From assembly GCA_950022295.1 (NCBI GenBank), contig OX465601.1, positions 76,827,501-76,891,500 on the forward strand: DNA of 64,000 bases. Direction: 5' to 3'. The stretch comes from Bromus sterilis (Eukaryota > Streptophyta > Magnoliopsida > Poales > Poaceae). The notes under the pieces are model-generated. The model worked only from the letters and a program-made list of their open reading frames with translations. It had not been told where the DNA came from and did not search any database. A program made the translations under genes and the position numbers. Below, in pieces: positions 35,872-49,075 of the stretch. The first letter of the stretch is position 1, and each line of letters begins with the position of its first letter.

Positions 35872-37040
35872 AGAACTCGCTTGTCCCCAAGCGAATACTG
35901 AGCTCAGTAAACCTGTCCACAAGTTTAGAGAGTGAAGTGTCTATAAATAGAATACGGACAAGAAGCATCAAGGTTTCTTCATCAAACTCAAGCATCCTCA
36001 ACAGCAACCTCAACTCATAAGGCCCTTATGAGAAAGTAGTAGCAATTATAATCAAAAGTAGGGCTGAGAAAATTCTTTAAATTATGGCAAACATATCCTT
36101 GGTCAAAGAACAACTAATAACTTTTTACTTTTGCTCTTTCACCTTTTAATGAAACAATTTGAAGATTTTGAAAGAACATGTTATTAGTCATGAAGTGCAG
36201 ATGGTAACACAAAGGAAGATGTTTGTTTGGCAAAGCTTTCACAAACAACTTACTTATCAAAAGATAATATCAACAGTGATGTGGCATGGCAAAACTTAAT
36301 GCAACATTATATGGATGAATCCTCATCAGCATCAAGTGTCTGTTCTCTTTTAAGGAAGGAAGGAAGTGGGAAAACTGACTCAACATAAAAGTAAATGAAA
36401 AGCCTTGTTACAGGCAAGCAGGGAAAACTCATGTGCTATCCTTAAATCAAACAGAATGAAAATAAACTTTGGGAGGTGCATAGTTTGTCAACGAATGCTA
36501 ATAGATAGCTCAATTACTTCTCAAGATGGACAAGTTTTGAGGAACTTCTCCCAAGTGGGGACGATCACATCCCCTTATTCTCCTTTGTTTATTACTGCCA
36601 AAGTTTCTTATTTCTCATAGACCAAGGGTGAAGGAGGGTTTATTTGTTATATTATCTTTTGAGATGGGCGCACTCATGCCAGTTCCTCCTCGTATTATGA
36701 TTTTGTAGATTAGACATGCAATCCCGGGGTAAAACTTGTCCAACTTAAGAAGGTCATGAATTACCTACTACTTCCTCATGAGCTAAACAAGAGGCACAAA
36801 ACATGAGATTTTGAGCATTTAAGGATAACACATAAATTCTATACTTCTAAGAGTGGTAGGTAAATACCACGAATAGGAAGGTTTGATGGACTCGTATGGA
36901 AGGTATTGGTTTCAGGGTATGGAAGCACAAGCAGAAATCTGCTAGGCAAAGAGTTTGGCTAGCAAAGGCGTTGAGAGAACATACAATTGATGCTAACTTA
37001 GATGCAAAACATATAAAGCATAAACATTAAGGTAAGCATA
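35872..37040 (-). other. 3' non-coding zone of C, proximal part
   Basis: It is collinear with E at about 49,080-50,170 (shared phrases TAAATACCAC, ATGGACTC-type and GGAAGCACAAGCAGAA). No maintained frame. It ends in the left TSD gcata (37036-37040) of the inserted solo LTR and resumes at 41556. Confidence 0.7.
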
Positions 37041-40000
37041 TGTAACACCCTCAGATCCAGTACAGTAATCACTACAGTGATTCCACTGTTAGTGATCATT
37101 TCTGTTGATGATCAAGCCATGATCACCTTGATCATAGCTTTGTCAGATTCCCACCCTGATAAAATTTTCAAATATAGGTGGATTATAAATTCTCTCCAAG
37201 ACTTGTGGATGCCAGTCAGTCAACCTGATCATGGTTAAACCAAGTCAACTCCTAGCCGTTTGAATATTCCCAAGTCAAGGATAATTATGAGACCAATGTT
37301 GTTGGGTTATCAAAATAGTCATGGAATTTAAAATAAAATTAAAATCATAGTAAACCAAAGTGATGGAATCAAATTATAAAATGCCTAACAATCATTAGGC
37401 CATGATTATATAAGCAATGGTTATTTTATTAAATTGGTATATTAATATTAAGAGATAAAACAATAGTTTAGGAGTTATTAAATTGCCATGGTATAATAAT
37501 ACATTAGTGGAAATTATATTTGAACAAAAATTTGTGAAATCAATTTTGTTAAATTCCTAATAATCGGTAGGCCATATTAAAAAATGAATTGGAGTTTTGA
37601 TAAAGTGTTTTGGGTAATACTAAGAAGTGAGAACAGTAGCTAAAGAACACCATTTAATACTTTAAAGTAATTAAAAATAGTCAAATGGATTTAATATTGC
37701 ACATATCTTTTTGTGGCATTTTTATATAAGGTAACAATAATATTAGAGTTGGTCATTCATTTTACAAAAGTTAATTGGTGGTCAGATAAGAATAAATACA
37801 GAAAAGAAAATAATAATAATAAAAAAAAACCTAGCTACCCCTCGCCCGTGGGCACAACCCATCCCTCTCCACCTCACTGGGCCACCCAGCCCGCAGGCCA
37901 CCCCAGGCCGAACCCCACCCCCTGTCGGTGGCTACTAGGCAGGGGTCAACCAACCCCGACCCCCTCCCCTCGTTCCCCTCCCCCTCCCTGTTCGATCTTG
38001 ATCGAGCCCCCCGACCCCCTTCCTGCCGCCACCGATCCGGCGAGGGCCGGCGAGCCCCCCGTCCTCCGGCGTGCTCCTCGGCCGCCCCGGCCCTCCCCCC
38101 CGACGCCCCCCCCCGACGCCGGAGCCCCTCCGCCCCCGAGCCCCTCGCCGCGCGCCCGCCCCCGATCTGCTCCGCCGCCACGACGGCCTCCTCGACCCCT
38201 GCCAGCCGCGACGGCCCCTCCCTACGTGAGCCTCGCCCCTGCCCTCCCCTCTCACCTCCGCCGTGCTTGGCTTCGAGCACCACCGCGCCACCATGGCAGA
38301 AGCCATGCTCGCCGCTGCCTGCGTTGCTTGCTGCGGCTGCGCTCGAGGCGCCCCTTGGCTCCCCTAGCCGTGCACGTATGGCCCCGCCCCCACCCACACA
38401 CCTCGCCGCGCGCCGCCCCGGCCGGGATGGCCTCGCCGCCGTCCCCTGCCTCGCCGGCCTCCTCTGTCTCAGGCGAGACAGAGGGATAACCCCCCTGTTA
38501 GCTAATCCAGTTTAGCAAAAGAACCCCCATGTGAATGACCAATGGGCCCAAGGCCAGATGATTAAAAAAAATGTGTGTTAGTATAAATATGTGTGTATTA
38601 CATGTGGGGTCACTCCCCTTAATCACCTCTGTAATTAATTAGATGCTAATTTTAAACATGTGTGAATGACAGTTGGGCCCTGCCTAAATTAGTTTAATTA
38701 ATTGATTTAATTAAATTGTTACTATGACATGTGGGGCCACCCCCTGTTAATTGTATTAAATTAAATTAATTTAATTAAACTGCCACTGACTAGTGGGACC
38801 CACTTGTCAGTTATTAAAATGATTTATTAATTGATTTAATAATTGATAAAAGAATTAATAAATATAAAATGATTAAATTGATTTAGATATTGAATAAAAC
38901 TTAATAAATTAATATCTTTTAATCCGTAACCCGGATTAAAATAATTTATATATGAAAGTTGCTCAGAACGGATCAACGATCACGAATACGCTAACCGCAT
39001 ACCCACCGCACCCCTCTAACATACCGAACATTGAACCGTCCCTCTCCGGACTGTCAGTCCGATGAATTGTCCGGTACTGCTACAGTACCCGGATGAATTT
39101 ATTCTGAACACGAATGTTGTTCAGAATAGATCAACTAACCCGGATACAACACCCACACATGTGTCGGATATCCACGAAACCTCCGGCATGATATCTCCCC
39201 CCCTCCGGACACCTTGTCCGATAATCACCCGGAGCCGGTATTTCATCCCCTGATGAATTCCCGCTCTGAGTATCGTGCATTGCACTGCGTTAGAATACCG
39301 TTAACATTTCATCTATCATGTCATGCATCTATTTGTATATGCTTGCTGTGTATTTACTGTTTCTTCCCCCCCTTAATCTCCGATAGACCCCGCTGCTGCC
39401 GTCGACTACACCGCTGCTGAGTACGACTACGTCGTCGACGACCCTACTACTACCGTCGAGCTTGCAGGCAAGCAGAGCCATTCTCTTCCCCAGATATCGC
39501 CTATCTTTCCGTACATTTCTTGCACTAGGCATTGTTACTGCTGCTGCTACGATTACAATCCTATTCAATTGCATAGCCTATTTTTGTCGCCCCTTGATGT
39601 ACCTTCCTTTAATCCTATGCTGCCTATTATTACTTATGCATTATTCAGCAGTAAACCCTGCGCATTGTTAGCTAGGTTTAGAATAGCGAGCCGTGATCAC
39701 TCTGGGAGCGATCGCAGGAACGATATATTACAACTGCAACATGTACGGATCAATGCAGACGCCCTAGGGAACCTACAACGGCGAGACTCTGCCGAGTCGC
39801 TTCGAGTTTGACTTACGAGTGGAATGGACTCGTATTTCACTCTCGTCGGCTCAGTAGCGTAGCATCACCGGGATGATACGAGGTTTACCTCTTTAGTTCA
39901 TTCAGCTGATGTCTCAGTCGAGCCAGCTCAAGTGTACCATCGAGGGTGATTCCTCCTGGTTTCACTTAATGGTAGGGACTCGAACCAATGGGTGTCCTTA

Positions 40001-41550
40001 AAGGTAAGAAGTCGGGCGACCCAACGGTGCCCGCGAGTGGTATTGCGACGGGACGACAGGGAGGGTACGACTAGTGTACCGGTGTGCTTGGCCCCTGATC
40101 GTTGGCCGCGAGAGTTACCAAACTACGAAAGTCGAGCTCCTCCAGGAGCACACGCGAGACAAGGTAAGGAGACGGTTCACCTTGTTGGTAACCGCAGTGA
40201 CTTGGTGGGACGACGGGGCAGGCACCGATGTACTGGTGGTCCTGGCTGCTGTCGTTGTCTGCGGGTTGGTTAAGTCGAGGCAACGATAACGGTTGTCACG
40301 CAGGTTAATTAAAATGCTAAATGGTTCAGTGAATGTCTTGAGTTGGCTATATGCCATGTACGCACTACCTACCCGTGGGAACTACGAGTTATGGGCTCCT
40401 CCGCTTCTTAGTGTCGTCCGAGGACTCATCAGACGTCAGCAGTACCGCGGGCTGATTGCCGGGAAGTGGTATTGTCTTATTTGCTCGCGCGGTGATGTCT
40501 TATTTGGATTTGCTTCAACTTCACCGGCCAGCCACGCACCGTGCAGGAGTACGTTCGGGTTGGGGTCCAAGGCTCGGCGTACTTAGGATTTAGACCGGCG
40601 GATGGCCTCTCTGTTGAGTTTGAAAGATGGGCTATGAAGTGTCGGATAGCCTCGGTGGAGCGTTCCCTAACAAGGTTCCCGCCACCCTGGAGATCCGTGC
40701 GTGTAGCGTAACACAAGTGCACCCCTGCAGGGAAGATTAATCTATTCGAATAGCCGTGTCCACGGTAACAGGACGCTTTATGCTGAAGCTGGATCTTACC
40801 ACTAGAAACTATTATTATTAAACTGTATGGTTCCGGGTTTTCTTCCTCGCGGGGATGTTGAGGAGTGAACTCGGAGGCATTGTTAATTATTACAACTTAT
40901 TATTATACAATGCTGCAACAACTTCTGCTGCATTGTTACTTTATGCTTTATATAAACTGTTGGCTGATTCTTACCTCATGCTGCAAGACATCGTCGGAAG
41001 ATGCTAGTCTTAGATAGGCCTAGCTTCTTACCCTTGCTCTGAATTTCTGTCTTTCAGTCCACTATATACAGCCTCTTCTTTCCGTTGATACAATGCATAA
41101 TTCTTAGTAGCGGACGTAAGACTCGCGGGTATACTAGATACTCACCTGCTTTATTTCCTTTACTGTTTTGCCTGATCGGCCGCTGCAGCCGACGTTGGAG
41201 CCCAGGAGCAGGAGTACCCCGGAGGCGCCTACTACGACGTCGAGTTCCCCGTTGACCAGGAGTAGTTCGATGGATCCCAGGCAGGAGGCCTCACCTTTTC
41301 GATCTGTATCTCTGATGTGATTTGTGCTAGCCTTCTTAAGGCAAAACTTGACTAACTATGTCTGTACTCAGATATCATGGTTTGTATGACTTATATATTC
41401 GGGTCCGTGTGACCCCCTCTATTGTAATATATTTGTTTATCCTTTTGTGTTTAGTGTTGTGCTGTGATATTATCACCGTGGCACCCTAATCTCAGTCGTG
41501 TACCCTGTGTGTATGATTACTGTACACGGTCTGATTTTGGGGGTGTCACA
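37041..41550 (+). mobile_element. Giant solo LTR, second copy (4510 bp), inside C
   Basis: It starts TGTAACACCCTCAGATCC and ends TTTTGGGGGTGTCACA, with perfect target duplication gcata at 37036-37040 and 41551-41555. It is collinear with 11039-16027. The part after about 39,230 is nearly identical to copy one from about 13,670 on, whereas the first 2.2 kb are clearly more diverged and about 450 bp shorter. No coding capacity is recognised. Confidence 0.87.
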
Positions 41551-41555
41551 GCATA

Positions 41556-42010
41556 ACACATCAATTTGTCTTCCTTTTCAACATAACACTTCAAGCAAAA
41601 TAACATAAAGGTTTTGGTTGTGTCACTACTTGAGAAAACATGCATGTTGTCATGACCAAAGTTATGTTTGCCAAAATTAAATAAAGTTTTCAAAGCCATA
41701 CCTGATATAAGGTCAATACTCCCCATAAGAATCATCATATAAGGTAGATTGCATGAAGAGAATACCGAGTGCAGCGAAGGAACCAATAGACTTCTCATTA
41801 ATATTCCATCATAGGCGACTCCACACTCACGGATACAGACTCTTCACAGAAGGAGTGACATGCCTCAATGCAAAAACATATTCCATATAATAACTTCCCT
41901 AGACATGATACGACTCTACTTGACTCTAAAAGACTAAGATAAAGATAAAGATACCGGGCACTCCCCCAAGCTTCGAATAAGCTGAGGGGATGCCATTAAC
42001 CGAGGAGATT
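41556..42010 (-). other. 3' non-coding zone of C, distal part
   Basis: Continuation of the zone cut by the solo LTR. A PPT-like ACTCCCCCAAGCTTCG lies at about 41961. No gene is seen. Confidence 0.6.
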
Positions 42011-42016
42011 TACTCC

Positions 42017-42448
42017 TCATTCCTGTTGTTGTTGATTCTTCAGATCCCTGATGACACGACGAAGGGTTCGATTTTCCGATTCCAAGATTTCCACTTGTAC
42101 TTTCAGTACACGGAAATCTTCACAGAGTTGGTTGGTGATGCGGTAAGCCTCGGAGCTGGTGGAGATCGTACGTTGATCTTCAAGTGAAGTGGGAGGCCCT
42201 GAAAGGTTAAGAGAAAGATCGCATTGAGGTTGGACAGATCCCACCATGATGGGATTGCTTGGGCCTCCTTTTTGTTGGGTAGTAATAATCTTGACTTCCT
42301 CTCTCACAAAGCGCTCCATCTCCGCTTGCCTTGCAGCGATCTCTTCTTCCATAGCTCAATCAATGTACTTCCCTTGGTTGAGATCCTGCTAGACTTGACG
42401 AAGACGTCGCCTCAAAAAGTCTTCTCCGCTCGAGCCACAAGAAGACAT
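42017..42448 (-). pseudogene. Short extra ORF of C, downstream of pol
   Basis: An ATG at 42448 opens a frame (MSSCGSSGEDFLRRRLRQV) that meets in-frame stops within 30 codons. From 42352 an open stretch of 111 codons continues in the same frame (MEEEIAARQAEMERFVREEV ... RRVIRDLKNQQQQE) with strong heptad character, a probable coiled coil. It sits where E has its 395-codon extra ORF but shares no evident sequence with it. The function is unknown. Confidence 0.55.
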
Positions 42449-42536
42449 CTCTAGCAATAGCCCTTTTACCCTGGCAGAAACAGCTCGAGAAGAAAACACG
42501 CAAAATCAAGAGATACGGTGCCGGGGCTATTCGGGA

Positions 42537-42690
42537 AAATATATAGCAAAAATTTCTGCAACTATAGGAAGTAATGGCCAGAGTGGAGTCGGAGACGGGC
42601 TCCGGGGTGCCCAGGCGGCCACCCGGCGCGGCCAGGAGGTAGGCCACGCCAGGGGGCGCCTGGGCCCCTGGAGCTCCTCTCCGGCTCCAA
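42537..42690 (-). promoter_or_regulatory. U3-like internal promoter module of C
   Basis: On the minus strand an AT-rich AAAAAATTC stretch is followed by a GC-rich fold-back block (GGCCCAGGCGCCCCCTGGCG, then GGCCGCGCC) and a TATATA core (42539-42546), about 90 bp upstream of the extra-ORF ATG. The same three-part order occurs in the U3 of each gypsy LTR in this window. It lies between integrase and the extra ORF. Confidence 0.6.
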
Positions 42691-42785
42691 TTGGGCACTG
42701 AATTTTTTATATTTTGCAAAAACTCGTAATCTGGAACTTTTATGGCGGTTTTGCGATGTTTCCTTACCGTAATACATACCTTTTC

Positions 42786-45700
42786 TTATTTTGCTTCTGC
42801 TGGAGTCTGAAAAGGGGCTGCAACATATTCTTCTTGAGTTGTTGTGTGTATTATATTTACATCAACATGGAAGGGTTCTCCCGCCATGTAATGCCTAACT
42901 CTTTGCCCATTCACAACTTGAGGTTTGGTTCCATCAAAATTATTAATCTTGATTGCACCTGACCGGTGGACTTCTTCGATATGAAATGGCCCTTCCCATC
43001 TGGAAAGTAATTTACCTGGAGAAAACCTGAAACGGGATCTAAACAATAAAACTTTATCACCAACATTAAATTCAAGTTTCAGAATCCTTCTATCATGCCA
43101 CTTCTTTACCTTTTCCTTAAACATTTTAGCACCCTCGTAAGCTTCACTTCTCCACTCATCTAGAGAAGTCAAGTTCATGAGACGCTTTTCACCGGCTAAC
43201 TTTGGGTCAGCATTAAGCTCTCTAACAGCCCAGAAAGCTTCATGTTCTAATTCTAATGGCAAATGGCAAGCCTTGCCATAGACCATCTTATACGGGGACA
43301 TGCCCATGGGGTTTTTGTAAGCAGTTCTGTACGCCCAAAGAGCATCTCCTAACTTCTTTGTCCAGTCCTTCCTAGAACTGTTGACTGTCTTTTAAAAGAT
43401 CATCTTGATCTCTCTGTTGGTGAGCTCAACTTGCCCACTGGTTTGAGGATGGTACAGTGAAGCAATTCTATGATTGACATCGTACTTGGCTAGAGCTTTT
43501 CTAAAATCTCCATGCGTGAAGTGTGATCCTCCATCTGTCATAAGATACCTAGGTACACCAAACCTATGGAAAATTACATCTTTGAGCATTTTCAAAGATG
43601 TTTTATGATCAGCACTCTCAGTGGGGATTTCTTCAACCCACTTGGTCACATAATCAACAACTACTAAAATGTGAGTGTACTTGTGTGAAGGAGGAAAAGG
43701 ACCCATAAAATCAAAACCCCAGCAATCAAAAGGCTCAATCACTAGTGAGTAATTCATAGGCATATCATTCCTCCTACTAATATTACCAACTCTCCGAAAC
43801 TTATCACAAGATAAAACATAATTTCTAGCATCTTTAAAGACAGTAGGCCAATAAAAACCCTGATTGGAGAACCTTATGTGTGGTCCTCTCACCGGCGTGA
43901 TGTCCTCCATAAGGACTATCGTGATATTGCTTGAGAATGTCCTTTTTCTCATGTTCCGGTATGCATCTCCTCACGATCCCGCCAGGACCTTCTTTGAAAA
44001 GGTGAGGGTCATCCCAAAAGTAGTGCCTCAAATCATGAAAGAACTTCTTCCTTTGCTGAAATGTTAGACCTGGAGGCAAATACTTTGCAATGATAAAATT
44101 AGCATAATCTGCAAACCAAGGATCGGAGAGAGATTGTACTTTTACAATGGGAAGTTGTTCGTTTGGAAAATTGTCGTTGACTGGGATGGGTTCATGCGGT
44201 ATATCTTCCATCCTTGAAAGATTGTCCGCCACCGGATTGTCTGCTCCTTTTCTATCAACAATATGTAAGTCAAATTCTTGAAGAAGGAGTACCCACCTGA
44301 TGAGTCTTGGTTTGGCATCCTTCTTTTCCATAATGTACTTAAGAGCAGCATGGTCAGTATGAATAATAACTTTTGAATCAAAAATATAAGGCCTAAATTT
44401 ATCACAAGCAAATACTACTGCTAAGAATTCCTTCCCAGTAGTAGCATAATTCTTTTGAGCACTATCAAGGGTTTTGCTAGCATAATGTATAACATTCAAT
44501 TTCTTATCAACCCTTTGTCCTAACATAGCTCCAACAGAAAAAATCACTAGCATCACACATAATTTCAAAGGGCAAGTTCCAGTCAGGTGGTTGTACTATA
44601 GGAGCGGTTATTAAAGCTTTCTTAAGAACTTCAAAAGCCTCCTTACAATCTTCATCAAATAGAAAAGGAACATCCTTCTGGAGAAGATTAGTGAGGGGTC
44701 TCGAAGTCTTAGAAAAGTCTTTAATAAATCTTCTATAGAAACCAACATGACCGAGAAAACTACGAATACCTTTAATGTCCCTTGGATAGGGCATCCTTTC
44801 GATTGCTTCAATCTTCGCCTTGTCCACATCAATTCCCCTCTCGGAAATATTTTGACCTAGCACGATCCCTTCGTTAACCATGAAGTGGCATTTTTCCCAG
44901 TTTAGAACTAAGTTTGTATCCTCGCATCTCTGCAAAACTTTATTAAGATTGTGGAGATAGTGGTCAAAGGAAGTTCCATAGACGGAGAAATCGTCCATGA
45001 AGACTTCCACAATCTCCTCACGGAAACCATGAAAAATTGCAGACATACATCTCTGAAAAGTAGCAGGTGAATTGCATAAACCAAAAGGCATACGCCTGTA
45101 AGCATAAGTACCGTAAGGACACGTGAAAGTGGTCTTCTCTTGATCGGCAGTTTTAACATGAATTTGAGAGAAGCCAGAGTGCCCATCAAGATAGCAAAAG
45201 TACGTGTTTTTAGACAACCTCTCTAGCATCTGATCAATAAAGGGAAACGGGTAGTGGTCCTTCCTGGTTGGCTTGTTCAACTTTCTGTAATCAATACACA
45301 TTCTATATCCAATAACAACTCTTTGAGGTATTAGTTCATTTTTATCATTAGGAACAACAGTCATACCTCCTTTCTTAGGAACACAATGGAATGGACTTAC
45401 CCACCTACTATCAGCTATAGGATAGATGCTACCTGTGGTTAGAAGATTGAGAATCTCCGTCCTAACCACGTGTTTCATCTTTGGGTTCAGCCGTCGTTGA
45501 TGATCAACAACTGGCTTAGCATTGGGCTCGAGATTGATAGTGTGTTGGCAAATCGATGGACTAATCCCCTTAAGGTCATCAAGGGTATAGCCTAAGGCAC
45601 CACGGTGTCTGCGAAGTGTCTCCAATAATCTCTCTTCTTCAAATCCTGAAGGTTAGCATTGATAATGACATGATATATTTTCTTTTCATCTAAATAGGCA

Positions 45701-46303
45701 TACTTGAGCATATTGGGCAGTGGTTTAAGGTCAAACACCGGGTCTTCTTTTGGTTGTGCTAGGATCCCCAAAGGCTCAATTGGAAGGTTGTGCTTCGGGA
45801 TAGCAGTTTATCTTGTGAATATTTCATCTAACTCATTTCTTTCCTGCATATGCATATCATTCTCGTGGTCTTCCATATATTGCTGCAATGGATTATTAGG
45901 AGGAATAGCAATAGAAGCAATATTTTCAATAATTTTATCATCACTAAGTAAATCAGTACCACGAGGTTGCTTGGAAAATTTAGAAAAGTTAAATTGATAT
46001 GGATCACCATCGAATTCAACAGAAACTTTACCTTTTTTACAATCTATAATAGCACCACAAGTGCTGAGGAAAGGTCTACCAAAGATAATAGGACAAAAAC
46101 TATCTTGCACTGAACCAAGTACGAGAAAGTCGGTAGGATACGTTACCTTTCCACATAGGACTTCAACATCTCTCACAATTCCAATGGGAGAGATAGTTTC
46201 TTTGTTTGCTAGATAAATAGTAACATCGATCTCTTCAAGTTCACACGGTGAAATCTCACCCATGATCTCCTGGTAGAGTGAATAAGGAATAGCGCTAGCA
46301 CTG
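42786..46303 (-). pseudogene. Pol polyprotein of C: protease, RT, RNase H, integrase
   Basis: Domains in order on the minus strand: protease C-terminal part (46303-45808, IIFGRPFLSTCGAIIDCKK), RT (45625-44510, with MCIDYRKLNK and catalytic VFMDDFSVYG), RNase H (44568-44150, DHAALKYIMEKKDAKPR), integrase zinc-finger and core (44050-43392, with DFMGPFP, TDGGSHF and QVELTNREIK carrying the D-D-E residues) and integrase C-terminus (43307-42786). Lesions are a one-base gain near 44540 at the RT/RNase H border, a frame change in the integrase zinc-finger region near 43,860, a stop after NREIKMIF near 43391, and loss of the protease active-site DxGA by insertion at 46303. It cannot make a full polyprotein. 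Confidence 0.93.
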
Positions 46304-46615
46304 TGATACGTCCCAAACGTATCTATAATTTCTGTTTGCTCCATGCATGTTTTGTGTGATATTGCTATGATCTAGATACACTTTCATACATTTGATCATA
46401 TTTGGACTAACTTATTAACTCAGTGCACCCCCGTGCCAGTTCCTGTTTTCTGCTGTTTTTCTATTTCAGGTTTCCCCCATATTAAAAGTGCTCCAAAAAT
46501 TCGGGAAAATCAGATAAAAAATCAGTGTTTCGGAAGCTTCCGGATTCACCGAAGAAGGGCCAGAGGGCCCCACCTGGTGCCCAGGAGGCCAGGTGGCGCG
46601 GCCTAGGGTGGGGCC
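46304..46615 (+). mobile_element. LTR fragment G (gypsy, LTR A type)
   Basis: It starts TGATACGTCCCAAACGTATC and matches the first ~310 bases of LTR A through the GC-rich U3 block, then is cut at GGGGCC by the LTR of element D. It was inserted in the protease of C. The rest must lie beyond 64,000. Confidence 0.85.
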
Positions 46616-47678
46616 TGATACACGAGAGATGATAATTGCTTCTCTCCCTTCGTTGGTTACCCCGAGTGGAAGGTGAGATGCAGCGTAGCGGCAAGTTTCC
46701 CTTGGTGAAGATACCAAGGTTGAGAGTATCGACCAGTAGGACTCCGGCGATGATAATTAGGTGTCAGCGGCGCAACTGACATGGACCTTCACACAACACA
46801 AATAACTTTGCTCCCAACAAAGTTCTAAGAGGTTGTCAATCTCTCCGGTCTTGTTGTTTATAAAGGATCAAAACACAAGGGATGATGATAATGATAATAG
46901 CAACTAAAAGTCAATACGGAAAAGTAAGTAAGCGTGTAAATAATGATGATAATATGGATCGTGGTCCCGTGATGTTCACTAGTGATGTATCTCTCCCAAA
47001 AGACGATAAAACTGCTATGCGAGGTAAACAAATTACAGCTGGGCAATTGACAGGATTATAAATGCACCGCAATGCTAACTATGCTACAGAAGAAAGGAAG
47101 AGGCTCATAAGCATGGGTAGTACGCCAAAATAAGTACACAGAAATCCAAATGCATCTACTACTAATCATCCACCTTGAGATATCTATCCAGAACATCTCG
47201 CTGGTATTAAGTTGCGAGTCCCACCCAAAGTGTAAACCCAAAGCAACAAACAACTGCATTAAAAAGAACTTTGTGTAAAGTAAACAATCCTTGCAACCGC
47301 GGTTACAAGCACCGTTGTTTTTCCCCTTGTGGCAACAACACATCCCCTAGACTCATGTTTCTGTCACTCAAGCATGTCATCAGGGGGCATGAACCCACAA
47401 TCGAGCATAACGTTCCCACTTGGAGTCACTACCTACTACTTGGCCAAAGCAATAAACAGCAACGAGAACATGCAAGAATTACTTAGGAACAAAAATATAA
47501 GAGATAAGAACCAAATATATTACTCTATCACAATCTAAACATAATCTCATAATCCATCAGATCCCATCAAACTCAGCATAGCAAAAGCAGAAAGATTACA
47601 TTTGTGCCTCGATCATGTAGGGCAGCTCACGAGGTCTAAACCATGAAGAACAAAGAGGGGAGGAGAACATCACATAGC
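46616..47678 (-). repeat. 3' LTR of D, first part
   Basis: On the plus strand it begins TGATACACGAGAGATG and is collinear with the 5' LTR piece at 62437-62608 for the first 170 bases. It continues to the TSD atagc at 47674-47678, where E is inserted, and resumes at 57007. Rejoined length is about 1.65 kb. Confidence 0.88.
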
Positions 47679-49061
47679 TGATGCCCCACAGGCGTAAGGG
47701 ATCGAGATAGTCTTCGCGGGTAAGTTAACCCAATTTATTGATTCGACACACGAGGATCCAAAGAGTATTTATAAGCTTTGACAGTTGAGTTGTCAATTCA
47801 ACCGCACCTGAAATATACTTGCTTGCAACAAAAGATAAGTGGTAATGGTAATCGGATAATGATAGTGGCAACAGCAAAAGTAACAGCAAAAGTAACAACT
47901 AATGACCAGCAGGATTGAAAACACAGTAGGCTAGGGAGATGGATGGTTGGGCGCTGCATGGGTGAGAGTGAACATGTAATAAATTCTAACACGGGGCAAG
48001 GCACACAGAAAAGCAATGATCATCTAGGCAAATATCAAACATTAGGCATGTATCCCGTAGGTAGTTGTGCGTGCTTGAAATAAGAACTTGCACAACATCT
48101 TTTGTCCTACCATCCCGCTACGAACGGGGCCAAAGGGAACTTATGGAGATTAAGGTGCTCCTGTCAAAGAGCACCGGAACAAAGCAATAAACTCAATGGA
48201 TACATGGAATCCTCAAATTATGGACCATCCCCTTTGGTGTCCCAAGCTGTCACCTTTGGGATCGCCGGTTCCGGGCCATAATAGGTGCATACAACTCATA
48301 GATAGGATCTAGAACACAAATATATTCATGAAAACACATAGGGTTCAGATCTGAAAACATGGCACTCGGGCCCAAAGTGACAAGCATTAAGAGCAACAAG
48401 TTGAAGCAAAGAAGATAAATACCAATCTAGATGATAGGCAACATGCCCCCAACAATCTGACGAACTATTACATGATCAAACTCATCCAATCCCTACCATC
48501 CCCTTTGCCTACAACAGGGAATTACTCACACATGTGAAGAGAAGTCATGGAGGATGGATGGAGTGGTGATGGTGATGACGATGGCGACGATCTCCCCTCT
48601 CCGGAGGCCAAATCAGCCTCCAGATTAGCCCTCCCGAAGAAGAACAGAGGGTGGCGGTGGCTCCGCGACGGAAACTGGGAAAACGACTTATGTTCTGGGG
48701 TTTTCCCGTCACGGGGATAAATAGGAGTCTCAGTAGGGCACCAGAGGAGGGGGGAGGCGCCCAGGCGGCCAGAGGGCGCGGCCCCACCCCTGGCCGCGCC
48801 AGGGGGGCGCCTGGGGCCCCCAGGACTCCCCTCTGGTCCCACTTCTGGCTTCTGGCTCCTTCGGGTGCGTGGATTTTCTTGTATTTTTCTGGGAATTTTC
48901 TGGAACGTCTAAAAATCCATTTTCCTGCACACAATAAAACCATACAGGCAGCTCTGCTGAAAACATCGTTAGTCCGGGTTAGTTTCGTCCAAATCATGCA
49001 AGAATGAGGGCAAAACAATAACAAAAGTGTTTGGAAAAGTAGATACGGTTGAGACGTATCA
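47679..49061 (-). repeat. 3' LTR of E (1383 bp)
   Basis: On the plus strand it reads TGATGCCCCACAGGCG ... GAGACGTATCA and is followed by the PPT complement ACTCCCCCAAGCTT at 49062. It includes a GC-rich fold-back block (about 48745-48835) and a minus-strand TATTTATCC core at 48716-48724. Confidence 0.93.
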
Positions 49062-49075
49062 ACTCCCCCAAGCTT

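Larger units (their letters stand above)
34363..46303 (-). mobile_element. Element C: Athila-lineage gypsy with pol, 5' truncated
   Basis: On the minus strand, low to high coordinates give the 3' LTR (34363-35857), PPT, 3' non-coding zone, an extra ORF, an internal promoter-like block, integrase, RNase H, RT and protease. A giant solo LTR interrupts it at 37041-41550, and LTR fragment G truncates it in the protease at 46303. The gag and 5' LTR are not in the window. RT sequence blocks (MCIDYRKLNK, DHYPFPFIDQML) are of the Athila type. Related to E by LTR layout and PPT. Confidence 0.88.

Noticed and set aside
37831..38397. Glycine/arginine-rich 188-codon minus-strand frame
   Set aside because: C-tract region of the giant LTR; all frames are open because of base composition.
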